From Opitutaceae bacterium TAV5 (GTDB taxonomy: Bacteria > Verrucomicrobiota > Verrucomicrobiia > Opitutales > Opitutaceae), in contig CP007053.1 in assembly GCA_000242935.3 (NCBI GenBank), positions 4,697,001 to 4,761,000 on the forward strand: a stretch of 64,000 nucleotides of DNA, given 5' to 3'. The translations under genes and the position numbers were made by a program. The notes under the pieces are model-generated. The model was not told the DNA's origin. It saw nothing but the letters and a program-made list of their open reading frames with translations, and made no database searches. This document shows positions 18,107 through 26,261 of this stretch, piece after piece (within the stretch, counting starts at the first letter, position 1; the number at the start of each line of letters is the position of its first letter).

Positions 18107-18251
18107 GGGCCTGGCGGGAAGAGGATTCATGGGAAAAGGCGCTTCCCGGTCGGCGCGGAATCCGTCGGCGGCCCTCGCCCCGATTGTAACAATCTGGTGT
18201 CGGCCCTTCATGCTCTTTGACATCACGGTTTTCAGCCGCCCGAAATCCGGA

Positions 18252-20351
18252 ATGGTTTTTCGGTGCGGTTTTTTCCCGTTTCTTTTTCGGGTTGCCGGAA
18301 GGGGGGCGCCGGTGGCGCTCTCCGTTCTGTGTGCGGCGGCGGTGCGGGCAACGGACGAAACGCCGGTTGTCGCTGCCGAAGGGGAGAGAGCCGCTCCGCT
18401 CACCCTCGAAACGCTGACGGTCAAGGGCGAGACGCTCCGCGATGCCGACGCTCCCTTTTCGGTCGAATCGTTTTCGACGGAGCAGGTGCGCGATCTGCAA
18501 CTCCATCAGTTGCAGGAGGCGTTTCGCCACGTGGCCGGCATGACGGTCAGAAACTACGGCCTCGCCGGCGTGGCCGACAGCATCGTGCTCCGCGGGTTCG
18601 GCGGCGGCGGACACGGCGGGGATATCGGTCTCGTGATCGACGGCATCCCGCTCAACGAGGCCATGTCGCATGCCGACGGATACATCGACCTCAACGTGAT
18701 CGTGCCGCTGGAAATCTCCGGGATGACGATTTTCAAGGGCCCCGTCTCCGCCCTCTACGGCAACTACAACCGGGCCGGCCTCATCGCCCTGGAAACACGG
18801 AAAACCGGCGCCTACACCGATCTCGATTTCAGCATCGGCTCCGACACGACGCTCGACGGCCAGTTCGCGCTCGGCGTCCGTCCGGGCGAGCGCCAGCAGC
18901 TCAATCTGGCCGGTCAGGCGTACCATACCGACGGATACCGCCCGCAGTCGGACTTCACTCGGGGGACGCTGTCCGGCCGCTGGGCGATGGACCTCACGCC
19001 GCGGCTTCAGGTTGCGCTTTCGGGCCGGTTGTATGGCGCGGACGGCGATTCGGCCAGTTACCTGACGCGGGAGCAGTTCGACGTCGACCCGTACGGCATC
19101 GATCCCCGCGTGCAGAATGACGGCTCCGAAAAAAACTTCGGCACCCTGCGCGGCGACATCAACGTGAAGCTGACGGAAGACGTCAGCCTGCTCGCGTTCG
19201 CCTACGGCACGTTGCAGGATTTCACCCGCTGGTACACCCGCCCGGTCAGCGCCACGGAGTGGGCGCAGCGCGAGGAAAGTTACGACCGCGAGGTCTTCGG
19301 CCTCGGCGCCAGCCTGAACGGGCGGACTGCCCCCGGAGGCATTCCGTTGAACTGGGTGGCCGGCGCGGAGGCGTTTCGCGAATCCACGGCCTACGACTAC
19401 TACGACAACGAGGATCGTCGCCGGCGGACGGCGCCGGCCATCTACGACCGGACGGCGGATCTGGACAGCTCCTCGGTGTTCACCGAAGTCGAGGCGCCGC
19501 TGCATCGTTTCTTCAAGCCGTGGGTCGGCCTGCGTTACGACCGGTTCACGGGCAAGACCGTGGCGGAGGGTCCGGAGACGGGAACCAGCCCGCTCGGAAA
19601 GATGGAGCCGGTGGATCACCTCAGCCCGAAAGTCGGCGTGCGGTCGGACGTGCTGCCCGGCGCGCAGCTTCGCGCGAGCTGGTCCGAGGGGTTTGCGCTG
19701 CCTTCGAATTTCGCCAAATACGCCACCGGCGCGGCGGACCTCGATCCCAATATCTTTCGGCAGACGGAAATCGGCGGCTCGTTCCGGATCGGCCGCACGC
19801 TGTGGCTCGACATCGCCGGCTACCGGATCGACAGCTCGGACGAGATCGCGACGGTCTCTCCGGGCGTCTACGAGAACTATGGCTCCACCCGCCGCACCGG
19901 TTTCGAGGGCAAGCTGACCTGGACTCCCCTCGACCCGGAGCCGCTGGTCTTCTCCGTCACGTACGGCAGCGCCGATTCCGAGGTGAAGAGGAACGTCGAT
20001 CCCTCCCTCGTCGGCAACGAGGTGAGCGGGGTGCCGGACCGGACGGCGACCATGAGCGCGGAATGGGCGCCGGAAAACGGGTGGGGCGCCCGCGTGACCG
20101 TCCGCCATGTCGGCTCCTGCGCCGTGGATGCGGCCAACAGCCTGTACTCCGACAGTTATACGACGGTTGACCTGATGGTGAGCTACTCCGGGCGACTCGA
20201 CTGGCATGGCCTGCGTTACCGCCTCTATGCCGGCGTCGAAAATGTCGCGGACAAGGCCTGCGCCTCGTCGGTATCATTGAGCAATGGATACGAACTCATC
20301 GCGCCCGGACCGCCCCGCACGCTTTCCGTCGGCGCACAACTTTCCTTCTGA
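18252..20351 (+). CDS. TonB-dependent outer-membrane receptor
   Basis: About 699 residues from the Met at 18252, which gives a plausible signal peptide (VALSVLCAAAVRA); Met codons at 18129 and 18210 would add an atypical N-terminus. The plug domain is clear: LTLETLTVKGETLRDADAPF, HVAGMTVRNYGLAG, SIVLRGFGGGGHGG, IDGIPLNEAMSHADG and IFKGPVSALYGNYN. The remainder is a beta-barrel ending in VGAQLSF with the terminal Phe needed for outer-membrane insertion. It is the first gene of an operon encoding a Znu-type metal ABC transporter, so a metal or metal chelate is the likely substrate. A Pho-type box is upstream, which is unusual for a zinc system. Confidence 0.88.
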   Translation: MVFRCGFFPFLFRVAGRGAPVALSVLCAAAVRATDETPVVAAEGERAAPLTLETLTVKGETLRDADAPFSVESFSTEQVRDLQLHQLQEAFRHVAGMTVRNYGLAGVADSIVLRGFGGGGHGGDIGLVIDGIPLNEAMSHADGYIDLNVIVPLEISGMTIFKGPVSALYGNYNRAGLIALETRKTGAYTDLDFSIGSDTTLDGQFALGVRPGERQQLNLAGQAYHTDGYRPQSDFTRGTLSGRWAMDLTPRLQVALSGRLYGADGDSASYLTREQFDVDPYGIDPRVQNDGSEKNFGTLRGDINVKLTEDVSLLAFAYGTLQDFTRWYTRPVSATEWAQREESYDREVFGLGASLNGRTAPGGIPLNWVAGAEAFRESTAYDYYDNEDRRRRTAPAIYDRTADLDSSSVFTEVEAPLHRFFKPWVGLRYDRFTGKTVAEGPETGTSPLGKMEPVDHLSPKVGVRSDVLPGAQLRASWSEGFALPSNFAKYATGAADLDPNIFRQTEIGGSFRIGRTLWLDIAGYRIDSSDEIATVSPGVYENYGSTRRTGFEGKLTWTPLDPEPLVFSVTYGSADSEVKRNVDPSLVGNEVSGVPDRTATMSAEWAPENGWGARVTVRHVGSCAVDAANSLYSDSYTTVDLMVSYSGRLDWHGLRYRLYAGVENVADKACASSVSLSNGYELIAPGPPRTLSVGAQLSF

Positions 20352-20380
20352 CTCCCGCTATTCTCACTCACCGCAACATC

Positions 20381-21232
20381 ATGAAAAACACATCCATCCT
20401 CCGCGTCTGGACCGGAGCGGCTCTCCTGCTGGCGACCGGTGTCGCCGCGCAGGCGCACCAGCTCTGGATCGGCGCCAATCGTTACCAGCTTTCCGGACCG
20501 GGAGAGAAACCGGGTCCGCAGACGGTCTATGTCCACGCGAGCTGGGGGCACCGGCTGCCGGTGGACGAGCCGCCCGATCCGCTGCGCTTTGCCGGCTACC
20601 TGCTGTTCGCGCCGGGTTCCGCGCCGGCTCCGGTTGCGTCCGGCGAAGGCGGATACCGGGTGGCGCGGCTCGATCTGGAGAAACCGGGTTTATATTGGAT
20701 CGCCGCGACTTACAGGCCGGCGTTTTCCACCCGCGTGAAAACGGCGGACGGCCGCCAGGTTTATCTGCCCGGACCGAAGGATGAGGCGCCGGCGGATGTC
20801 GCCGTCCAGGAAGGCACGCTGATCTCCGACCACGCCAAGACGCTGCTCCAGGTGGCCGGCGAGGGCGCTCGCGAGGAAACGCTGACGCAGCCGGTCGGCC
20901 ACACCATCGAACTCGTGCCGCTGAAAAATCCGGCCCTGCTGGCCCCGGGGGAATCGCTCCCGTTGCAGGTCCGGTTCAAGGGAGCCGCGTATCAGGGCGA
21001 CCCGGTGGAAGTGACGACGGAAAACAGCGTGGCAACCGCGCTCGGGGAACCGCCGCGCAGCATCGAGACCGACGCGCAGGGCCGCGTCGATATCCCGCTC
21101 GCGCAGGCGGGGGTCTGGCTGCTGGTCGCGGCGATTGTCGAGCTGGCGCCACCGGAACTGGCGGCGAAGGCGGACAGGGTCCGTTATCGTTGCTCGCTGA
21201 CGTTCGCCGTGCCGGCGCCGGGAAAACCGTGA
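20381..21232 (+). CDS. DUF4198-like periplasmic protein
   Basis: 283 residues with a signal peptide ending in GVAAQA, followed by HQLWIGANRYQLSGPGE. A mature N-terminus beginning with His and a beta-sandwich fold fit the DUF4198 family (members include NikK-like proteins tied to nickel/cobalt uptake). The His immediately after the cleavage site could bind metal. It starts 29 bases after the TonB receptor gene, and its stop overlaps the GTG start of the next gene. Its role is probably periplasmic metal handling; no enzyme motif is seen. Confidence 0.75.
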   Translation: MKNTSILRVWTGAALLLATGVAAQAHQLWIGANRYQLSGPGEKPGPQTVYVHASWGHRLPVDEPPDPLRFAGYLLFAPGSAPAPVASGEGGYRVARLDLEKPGLYWIAATYRPAFSTRVKTADGRQVYLPGPKDEAPADVAVQEGTLISDHAKTLLQVAGEGAREETLTQPVGHTIELVPLKNPALLAPGESLPLQVRFKGAAYQGDPVEVTTENSVATALGEPPRSIETDAQGRVDIPLAQAGVWLLVAAIVELAPPELAAKADRVRYRCSLTFAVPAPGKP

Positions 21233-21750
21233 AAACGCGACGACTGACGGCCGGTTGCTGGCGGGGCATCCTCAGCCTGTGCGCCGCTTTCGTGGCTCTC
21301 GCGGCCGGCGTGCCGGCGCAGGCGCACGAGCCATGGCTGCAACTGTCGCCGTCCGAGGACGGGAGCCTGACCGTGGAGGCGGGCTTTTCCGATGGCGGGG
21401 ACATGACCGGGCTGGCGGTGACCGTGCTCGACCGGGAGACGGGTGCCGTGATTTCCGGATACACCCTGCCGGCCGACGGAAAGCTTGTGGTACCGATCCC
21501 GCCGGTCGCGTATCGGGTCCTTTTCGACGGCGGGGCGGGGCACAAGGTCAGCAAGATCGGTCCCGCGCGCCCGGCCGCCGCCGCGGAAAAACCGGCGGCG
21601 GGAGAGAGTCCGCCTGCGGTGAAGGAGACATCCGGAGGCATGCCGGGGGCGCCGGTGCTCCTGAGCGTGGCGCTGGTCTTTCTGGTGGCGGTGATGTCGT
21701 TTGTGTTCGGATACGCCGCGGCGCGGACCGGAAAGGATGCCGCCCGATGA
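21229..21750 (+). CDS. Small periplasmic protein with C-terminal membrane anchor
   Basis: About 173 residues starting at GTG 21229, which overlaps the previous stop as GTGA. A signal peptide (LCAAFVALAAGVPAQA) is followed by HEPWLQLSPSEDGSL, again a His directly after the cleavage site. A beta-sandwich of about 90 residues is followed by a Pro/Ala-rich linker and one transmembrane segment (VLLSVALVFLVAVMSFVFGY) with a basic tail. This layout resembles the small NikM/CbiN-like accessory proteins of metal importers, but I cannot assign it to a named family. The stop overlaps the next start as ATGA. Confidence 0.7.
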   Translation: MKTRRLTAGCWRGILSLCAAFVALAAGVPAQAHEPWLQLSPSEDGSLTVEAGFSDGGDMTGLAVTVLDRETGAVISGYTLPADGKLVVPIPPVAYRVLFDGGAGHKVSKIGPARPAAAAEKPAAGESPPAVKETSGGMPGAPVLLSVALVFLVAVMSFVFGYAAARTGKDAAR

Positions 21751-22298
21751 AAACCGGCTGTGTTCAGGAAATCCCGTCCGCAGGACACCGGGCGGAATCG
21801 CGCGGGGTGGCGCTGGCCGCGCTCGCGATTGTCGTATTGTGGGCGGGCGTCGTGCTGGCGCGGCACCGGACGGCGGAGCCGCCGGCGCTGGCCGGGTACC
21901 AGCGGACGGCGTTTGCCGAACTGTCGCCGGTGGAACAGGGGCTGTTCGCCGACTTGCGGGTGGCGGCGGACGAAATCGTGGCGCTGGGCGGGGAGGCCGG
22001 CGCGTGGCCCGAGCCCGCGGAACTGGCGGAGGAGGCGGCGCTGGCGCCGTTCGCGCAAGACGTCGCCTGGCGCCGGCGGGGCGCGCATGTGTGGACGCGG
22101 ATCGACGCGACGGAAGGCGGGCGCCCGCGGGTTGTCTATTACGGCCGGCCGGCGGATTCGGGCGCGGCGGAGTGGGCGCTGGTGATCGACGACGGCAAGC
22201 CGGGAATCTGGCGTCGGCAGGGCGGCGGCGCGGCGGTCCGGGCCGCCTCCGGACTGGCGGCGGAAGGCTGGCTGGAAATGGTCCCGTCCCCGGAATGA
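21747..22298 (+). CDS. Single-pass membrane protein of the metal operon
   Basis: 183 residues. There is one N-terminal hydrophobic segment (VALAALAIVVLWAGVVLA), then an alpha/beta soluble domain with AELSPVEQGLFADLRVAADE and HVWTRIDATEGGRPRVVYYG. It resembles a family of unknown function (possibly DUF6162) found beside TonB/Znu-type loci, but I am not certain. It overlaps both neighbours as ATGA, so it is translationally coupled inside the transporter operon. No catalytic motif is visible. Confidence 0.65.
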   Translation: MKTGCVQEIPSAGHRAESRGVALAALAIVVLWAGVVLARHRTAEPPALAGYQRTAFAELSPVEQGLFADLRVAADEIVALGGEAGAWPEPAELAEEAALAPFAQDVAWRRRGAHVWTRIDATEGGRPRVVYYGRPADSGAAEWALVIDDGKPGIWRRQGGGAAVRAASGLAAEGWLEMVPSPE

Positions 22299-23236
22299 AA
22301 CGAGCGATGCGTATCCTGTTTTTCCTGATGATGCTGAGCGCGGCGATGCCGGCGGCGCGGGCGGGCGAGGGGAAGGCGCGTCCGCGGATCGGCGTGACGC
22401 TGCATCCCTACTACAGTTTTGTCAGCAACATCGTCGGCGACCTCGCCGAAGTCGTCCCGCTGGTGGACGCGGGATTCAACGCGCACAACTACAACCCGCA
22501 GCCGGGCGACCTGAAGCGGGCTATGACGCTCGATGCGCTCGTGGTCAACGGCGCGGGGCACGACGCGTTCGCCTTCCGGATCGTGGAGGCGGCGGGCCGG
22601 GCCGGTTCGCTGCCGCTGATCCGGGCCAACCGGGATGTGTCGCTGCTGCCGGTCGCGGGGCTCGAGGGAGGCGAACGGATTGTGAACCCGCATACGTTCG
22701 TCTCCATCTCGGCATCGATCCGCCAGGTGCAGACGATCGCCGACGAACTGGGAAAGCTGTATCCCGAAAATGAGGACACCTTTCGCCGGAACGCGCGCGC
22801 CTACGCCGCGCGGCTGCGCCGGCTCAAGGCGGCGGCGATGATGCGGATCGCGGCGTTGCCCGCTCCCGACCTCCGCTGCGCCGCGGTGCACGGGTCCTGT
22901 GATTATCTGCTGGCGGAGTTCGGGCTGGAGGTGGCGTGGGTGGTGGAGCCGGGGCCGGAAATGCAGCCGGACGCGGCGCGGCTGCGCCGCACCATCGACG
23001 CGCTGCGCGAGAGGCACATCCAGGTGTTGCTGGCCGAGGAAGAGTTTCCGGCCTCGTATGTGGAGACGATTCGCGAGGCGACCGGCGTGCGCACGCGCCT
23101 GCTCCGGCATCTGACGCGCGGCGACTACTCGGCGGATTATTTCGAGCAAGGCATGCGCTACAACCTGGAGCAGATCGTGGAGGCCGTGCTCGATGCCGCG
23201 GCGGAAGACGGAAACGGAGGCGGCAATGGACGGTAG
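22295..23236 (+). CDS. Znu/Mnt-type metal ABC transporter binding protein
   Basis: 313 residues with a signal peptide (ILFFLMMLSAAMPAARA) and no lipobox. Cluster 9 (ZnuA/PsaA family) metal-binding positions are recognisable: His in GFNAHNYNPQPGD, His in NPHTFVSI, a His in the third ligand region (AAVHGSCDYLL), and an acidic cluster LLAEEEFPASYVET near the end. It lacks the long His-rich loop of classical zinc ZnuA, so the metal could be zinc, manganese or another divalent ion. It is coupled (ATGA) to the gene before it and overlaps the ATPase gene by 11 bases. Confidence 0.85.
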   Translation: MKRAMRILFFLMMLSAAMPAARAGEGKARPRIGVTLHPYYSFVSNIVGDLAEVVPLVDAGFNAHNYNPQPGDLKRAMTLDALVVNGAGHDAFAFRIVEAAGRAGSLPLIRANRDVSLLPVAGLEGGERIVNPHTFVSISASIRQVQTIADELGKLYPENEDTFRRNARAYAARLRRLKAAAMMRIAALPAPDLRCAAVHGSCDYLLAEFGLEVAWVVEPGPEMQPDAARLRRTIDALRERHIQVLLAEEEFPASYVETIREATGVRTRLLRHLTRGDYSADYFEQGMRYNLEQIVEAVLDAAAEDGNGGGNGR

Positions 23237-23999
23237 CGCCCGGACGGGGACCGGCCCGGAAATCGTGTTCGAGGACGTGCGTCTGGCGGCGCAGGGGCAA
23301 CGCCTGCTGGACGGCATCACCCTGCGTCTGGCGGCGGGCGGGCTGCATGCGTTGATCGGGCCGAACGGGGCGGGCAAGACGTCGCTCATCCGTTGCCTGC
23401 TCGGCCAGTCGCCGCACGAGGGACGCATCGCCCTGCGCTGGCCGGGAGAGCATCCGGGCCGGGTGGCCTGGGTGCCGCAGGCGATCGATTTCGACGCCCA
23501 TCTGCCGGTGACGGTGGAGGATTTTCTCGGGCTGATGGTGCAGCGCCCGCCGGTGTGGTCCGGCCTGCGGCGCGGCGCCCGCGGGCAAGTGGCTGCGGTC
23601 ACGGCGCGGCTCGGCCTCGCGGCGAAGCGGCGGACGCGACTCGGCGCGCTTTCGGGCGGGGAACTCCGGCGGTTGCTGATCGCGCAGGCGTTGCTGCCCG
23701 CGCCCGATCTGCTGATCCTGGACGAGCCGATGAACCACCTCGACGCGCCGGGAGTGGCGCGGGTGGGCGACGTGTTGCGGGGATTGCGGGATGCAGGCGT
23801 GACGCTCCTCGCGTCGTTCCACGATCTCGGGCATGTGCGGGCACTGGCGGACAGCGTGACGGGTCTGGCCGGCGGACGCGTCGTTTTTTCGGGCGAGTCC
23901 CCGGCGATGCTGACGACAGGGCGGGTGCTGGCGCTGTTTGCCTCCGGCACCGGGTCGCCGGCGCCGGAAACGCCGGACGCAGCGGAGGAGGCCGGATGA
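23226..23999 (+). CDS. Metal ABC transporter ATPase (ZnuC-like)
   Basis: 257 residues from the Met at 23226, which has a good GGAGG site upstream; it overlaps the end of the binding-protein gene. Walker A is GPNGAGKTS, the signature is LSGGELRR, Walker B is LLILDEPMNHLD and the switch His is in ASFHDLGHV. It energises import through the permease encoded next, with which it overlaps as ATGA. Confidence 0.9.
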   Translation: MDGSARTGTGPEIVFEDVRLAAQGQRLLDGITLRLAAGGLHALIGPNGAGKTSLIRCLLGQSPHEGRIALRWPGEHPGRVAWVPQAIDFDAHLPVTVEDFLGLMVQRPPVWSGLRRGARGQVAAVTARLGLAAKRRTRLGALSGGELRRLLIAQALLPAPDLLILDEPMNHLDAPGVARVGDVLRGLRDAGVTLLASFHDLGHVRALADSVTGLAGGRVVFSGESPAMLTTGRVLALFASGTGSPAPETPDAAEEAG

Positions 24000-24883
24000 C
24001 CGCCCCGTGGGCTTCGCTGCGCGAGATGGTCCGCGAGGCGGCCGGCGCGAACGGCTGGCTGCCGGATTCGCTGGGTTATGCCTTTGTGATCAACGCGCTG
24101 GCCTGCGCGTTGCTGATCGGGCCGCTGCTCGGCGGGCTCGGCGCGCTGGTGGTGACGAAGCGGCTGGCCTTTTTCTCGCAGGCGATCGGGCAGGCGGCGC
24201 TGACGGGGGTGGCGATCGGCATTCTCGTCGGGGAAGCGCCGGACGCCGCCTATGCGTCGCTGTTCGCATTCTGCGGGCTGTTCGCGCTCACGCTCAACTA
24301 CGTGCGCCAGCGCTCGCGCCTGCCGTCGGATACGGTGATCGCTGTGTTCCTTTCGGTGGCGCTGGCGGCGGGGTCGTGCCTGCTGGTGTTTCTCGCCGGC
24401 AAGGCCGACATCCATCTGCTCGACGCCGTGCTGTTCGGCTCGATCCTCACGGTGAACGACGGGGACATCGCGGTCCTGCTGGCGACGGGCGCGGTGGCGC
24501 TGGCGGTGACGTGGCGGTGGGGCAACGGGTTTGTGCTGGCGAGCTTCCAGCCCGGGCTGGCCCGGGTGCGCGGCGTGCGGGTGGTGTGGCTGGAATACGT
24601 GTTCATCCTGCTGGTCACGCTGGTGACGGTGGCCTCGGTGAAAATCATCGGGGCGATCCTCGTGGAGGCGTTGCTGGTGATCCCGGCCTCGGCGGGGCGC
24701 CTGCTCGGCCGGTCGCTGCGATCGTTCTTCCTCTGGAGCATCGGGCTGTGCACGGCGAGCTGCGTGCTCGGCGTGCTCGTGCCGGTGGAGCTGGACATCC
24801 CGGTGCCGTCGGGCGGGGCGATCATTCTCGTGGCGGCGACGATTTTTACCGGAGCGTTGCTGTTTTCGAAAGTTCGCCTATGA
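23996..24883 (+). CDS. Metal ABC transporter permease (ZnuB-like, ABC-3 family)
   Basis: 295 residues with about eight hydrophobic segments, including FVINALACALLIGPLLGGLG and SVKIIGAILVEALLVIPASA. The latter contains the conserved 'VGxxLVxALLxxPAA'-like coupling segment of the ABC-3 permease family, and RLAFFSQAIGQAALTGVAIG matches its early motif. It is the membrane channel of the importer. Its stop overlaps the start of a 23-codon reading frame that bridges to the next gene. Confidence 0.9.
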   Translation: MTAPWASLREMVREAAGANGWLPDSLGYAFVINALACALLIGPLLGGLGALVVTKRLAFFSQAIGQAALTGVAIGILVGEAPDAAYASLFAFCGLFALTLNYVRQRSRLPSDTVIAVFLSVALAAGSCLLVFLAGKADIHLLDAVLFGSILTVNDGDIAVLLATGAVALAVTWRWGNGFVLASFQPGLARVRGVRVVWLEYVFILLVTLVTVASVKIIGAILVEALLVIPASAGRLLGRSLRSFFLWSIGLCTASCVLGVLVPVELDIPVPSGGAIILVAATIFTGALLFSKVRL

Positions 24884-24951
24884 ACGACGCAGAAACCGCA
24901 ACCTGCCACGCTCCTTTCCCCCGGCTTCCCGCCGGTTCCGATTCACGATGA
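24880..24951 (+). CDS. 23-residue bridging ORF between permease and next gene
   Basis: An open frame (MNDAETATCHAPFPRLPAGS plus SR in a 23-residue peptide) whose ATG overlaps the permease stop (ATGA at 24880-24883) and whose TGA overlaps the ATG of the following gene (ATGA at 24948-24951). Every other junction from 21229 to here is also overlapping, so this frame may keep ribosomes moving to the last gene. It may have no product of its own. It contains one Cys-His pair, which may be chance. Confidence 0.4.
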   Translation: MNDAETATCHAPFPRLPAGSDSR

Positions 24952-25877
24952 GATTTGCCGGATTTTTCGCATTGACCCTGCTCCTGGCCGCGATCGTGGC
25001 GATCGTGATTGCCGGGCTCATTCGCTCCAAACCGGTGACGGCCCCCGGGGCGGTGACGGCATCGGCGGTCGCCGCCAACGACCGGCCGGAGCCGGAGCAG
25101 GAACGGCTGCTCGTCCTGGCGGGTCACGCGTCGACGTTTTCGCTGACCTCCGCGCTGGCTGCCGGCACGGCGATCGATGTGGCCTGGGCCTGGCCGGAAG
25201 GGGCGGTCTGGGCCGACCAGGCCGAACTGCCGGTCTCCGCGCGCGCGGCGCAGGCGATCGCCGTGGTGACATTGAGGGAAGCCGCGCCGGAAGACGCGCT
25301 CTACGCGGCGGCCCGCGGGACGAAGATCGCGATGGTGGAAATCGACGCGTCGGCGGCCGACGACTCGTCCACGCTGGCACTGCGCATCCCGGAAAAGGCC
25401 GCCAGCGAACTGGCCCCGGCGGCGCCGCTGAGCCTGGCCAACGCCACCCGGATGGCGGAAAAAATCGCGCGGGATTGCGCCCGGCTGAGTCCTCCGGACG
25501 CGGCCCGGATCGAAGCCAACCTGAAGGCCGTCAAGGCGCGCATCTTTCGTTTGCGGGCGGAGGCCGAGGCGGGGCTGGCGACCTGCGCCAGTCTCGACGT
25601 CGCGGTGGCGTCGCCGGTGTTTCTGGCGCTGGCGGAAGATCTCGGCCTGTTCGTGCGCCCGGCGGAGGCGGGGGCCGGAGGCAACGGCGTGGCCGCAGTG
25701 CTGGTGGCGTCCGGAGCGGCCGATGCGGCGGCGCAGGAAGCCTGGCGCAAGGCGGGCGTCGCCGTGATCGGGCTCGATCCGCTGAACCGGGCGCCGGCGG
25801 ATGCGGAAAGCTGGTTCCGGGCGATGGAATCCAATCTCGCCGCGCTGGTCAGCGGACTCGGCGGTCGCTGGCGTTGA
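24948..25877 (+). CDS. Second, degenerate metal-binding-protein-like gene
   Basis: 309 residues with an N-terminal signal anchor (FFALTLLLAAIVAIVIAGLI). The body resembles a ZnuA-type fold by layout: a first lobe, a long helix (ARIEANLKAVKARIFRLRAE) and a second lobe ending in WFRAMESNLAALVSGLGG. It lacks the histidine ligands of the operon's other binding protein; the likely ligand positions read as VLAGHAST and similar. It may be a membrane-held paralogue that has lost or changed its metal site. It is the last gene of the operon. Assignment to the family is moderate. Confidence 0.6.
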   Translation: MRFAGFFALTLLLAAIVAIVIAGLIRSKPVTAPGAVTASAVAANDRPEPEQERLLVLAGHASTFSLTSALAAGTAIDVAWAWPEGAVWADQAELPVSARAAQAIAVVTLREAAPEDALYAAARGTKIAMVEIDASAADDSSTLALRIPEKAASELAPAAPLSLANATRMAEKIARDCARLSPPDAARIEANLKAVKARIFRLRAEAEAGLATCASLDVAVASPVFLALAEDLGLFVRPAEAGAGGNGVAAVLVASGAADAAAQEAWRKAGVAVIGLDPLNRAPADAESWFRAMESNLAALVSGLGGRWR

Positions 25878-26261
25878 CGCCGCAGACGCAGGCTGGCAGA
25901 GCCAGAACCAAACCCTTGAACAGAAGATAAGAAGGGAACGAGGAGGTTCCCGTTCCCGTAACCCGTTCCCTGTCCGGAACCTTTTTTTCCGAAACAGAAA
26001 ATGTTTCTTTCGCGTAACCTCCCGCCAGCTACTGGCGAATCTTCGTTCTCTTCGTTACCTTCTGTTCAATTTTCTGAAACAAGGCTTCCTGCAAAAAAAC
26101 CATCCGCAAAAAAGACGATTCCCGGGCATTGGCAATGCAGGCGCATGGCAAAAGCGAGGGGCGGCCGGGCCGCTCCGTTTCCGAAAAGGGCCGATTGTTT
26201 CCAAAACGTAACATGGCAGCCCTTTACATCGGGACGGAGAACGGTCGGTTGTGGCGGTGCT
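25878..26261. other. Intergenic region with a repeat element
   Basis: 384 bases with no supported gene. A MITE-like element (25918-26067) fills most of it. The rest includes a C+G-rich stretch and a single TGTAACA-like half-site near 26212 without an 11-base partner. Confidence 0.5.
25918..26067. repeat. GAACAGAAGG-ended MITE-like element, copy 1
   Basis: The ends are inverted: GAACAGAAG at 25918 and CTTCTGTTC ending at 26067; the right end continues inward as CTTCGTTCTCTTCGTTACCT. It is about 150 bp. The same ends occur at 34531-34668, 44444-44849 and 54642-54769. The centre differs from the other copies. Confidence 0.6.

Noticed and set aside
18183-18195. GATTGT-A-ACAATC as a Zur or MntR operator
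   Set aside because: It is a neat short palindrome, but it does not match a Zur consensus I know and is single; the 11-base repeats just upstream are a better candidate.
18107-18251. A possible riboswitch (cobalamin or other) before the TonB receptor
   Set aside because: I looked for a B12-box-like or other known conserved core and saw none; the short hairpin GGGAAAAGGCGCTTCCC is not enough.
18075-20207. A 710-codon open frame on the minus strand opposite the TonB receptor
   Set aside because: It has no family features and is mirrored by an obvious receptor on the plus strand; long antisense frames are expected in high-GC DNA.
26001-26261. An N-terminal extension of the RsmB-like protein from the Met at 26001
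   Set aside because: The extra 87 residues are read from a dispersed repeat and look unlike the family; the ATG at 26262 gives a normal start.
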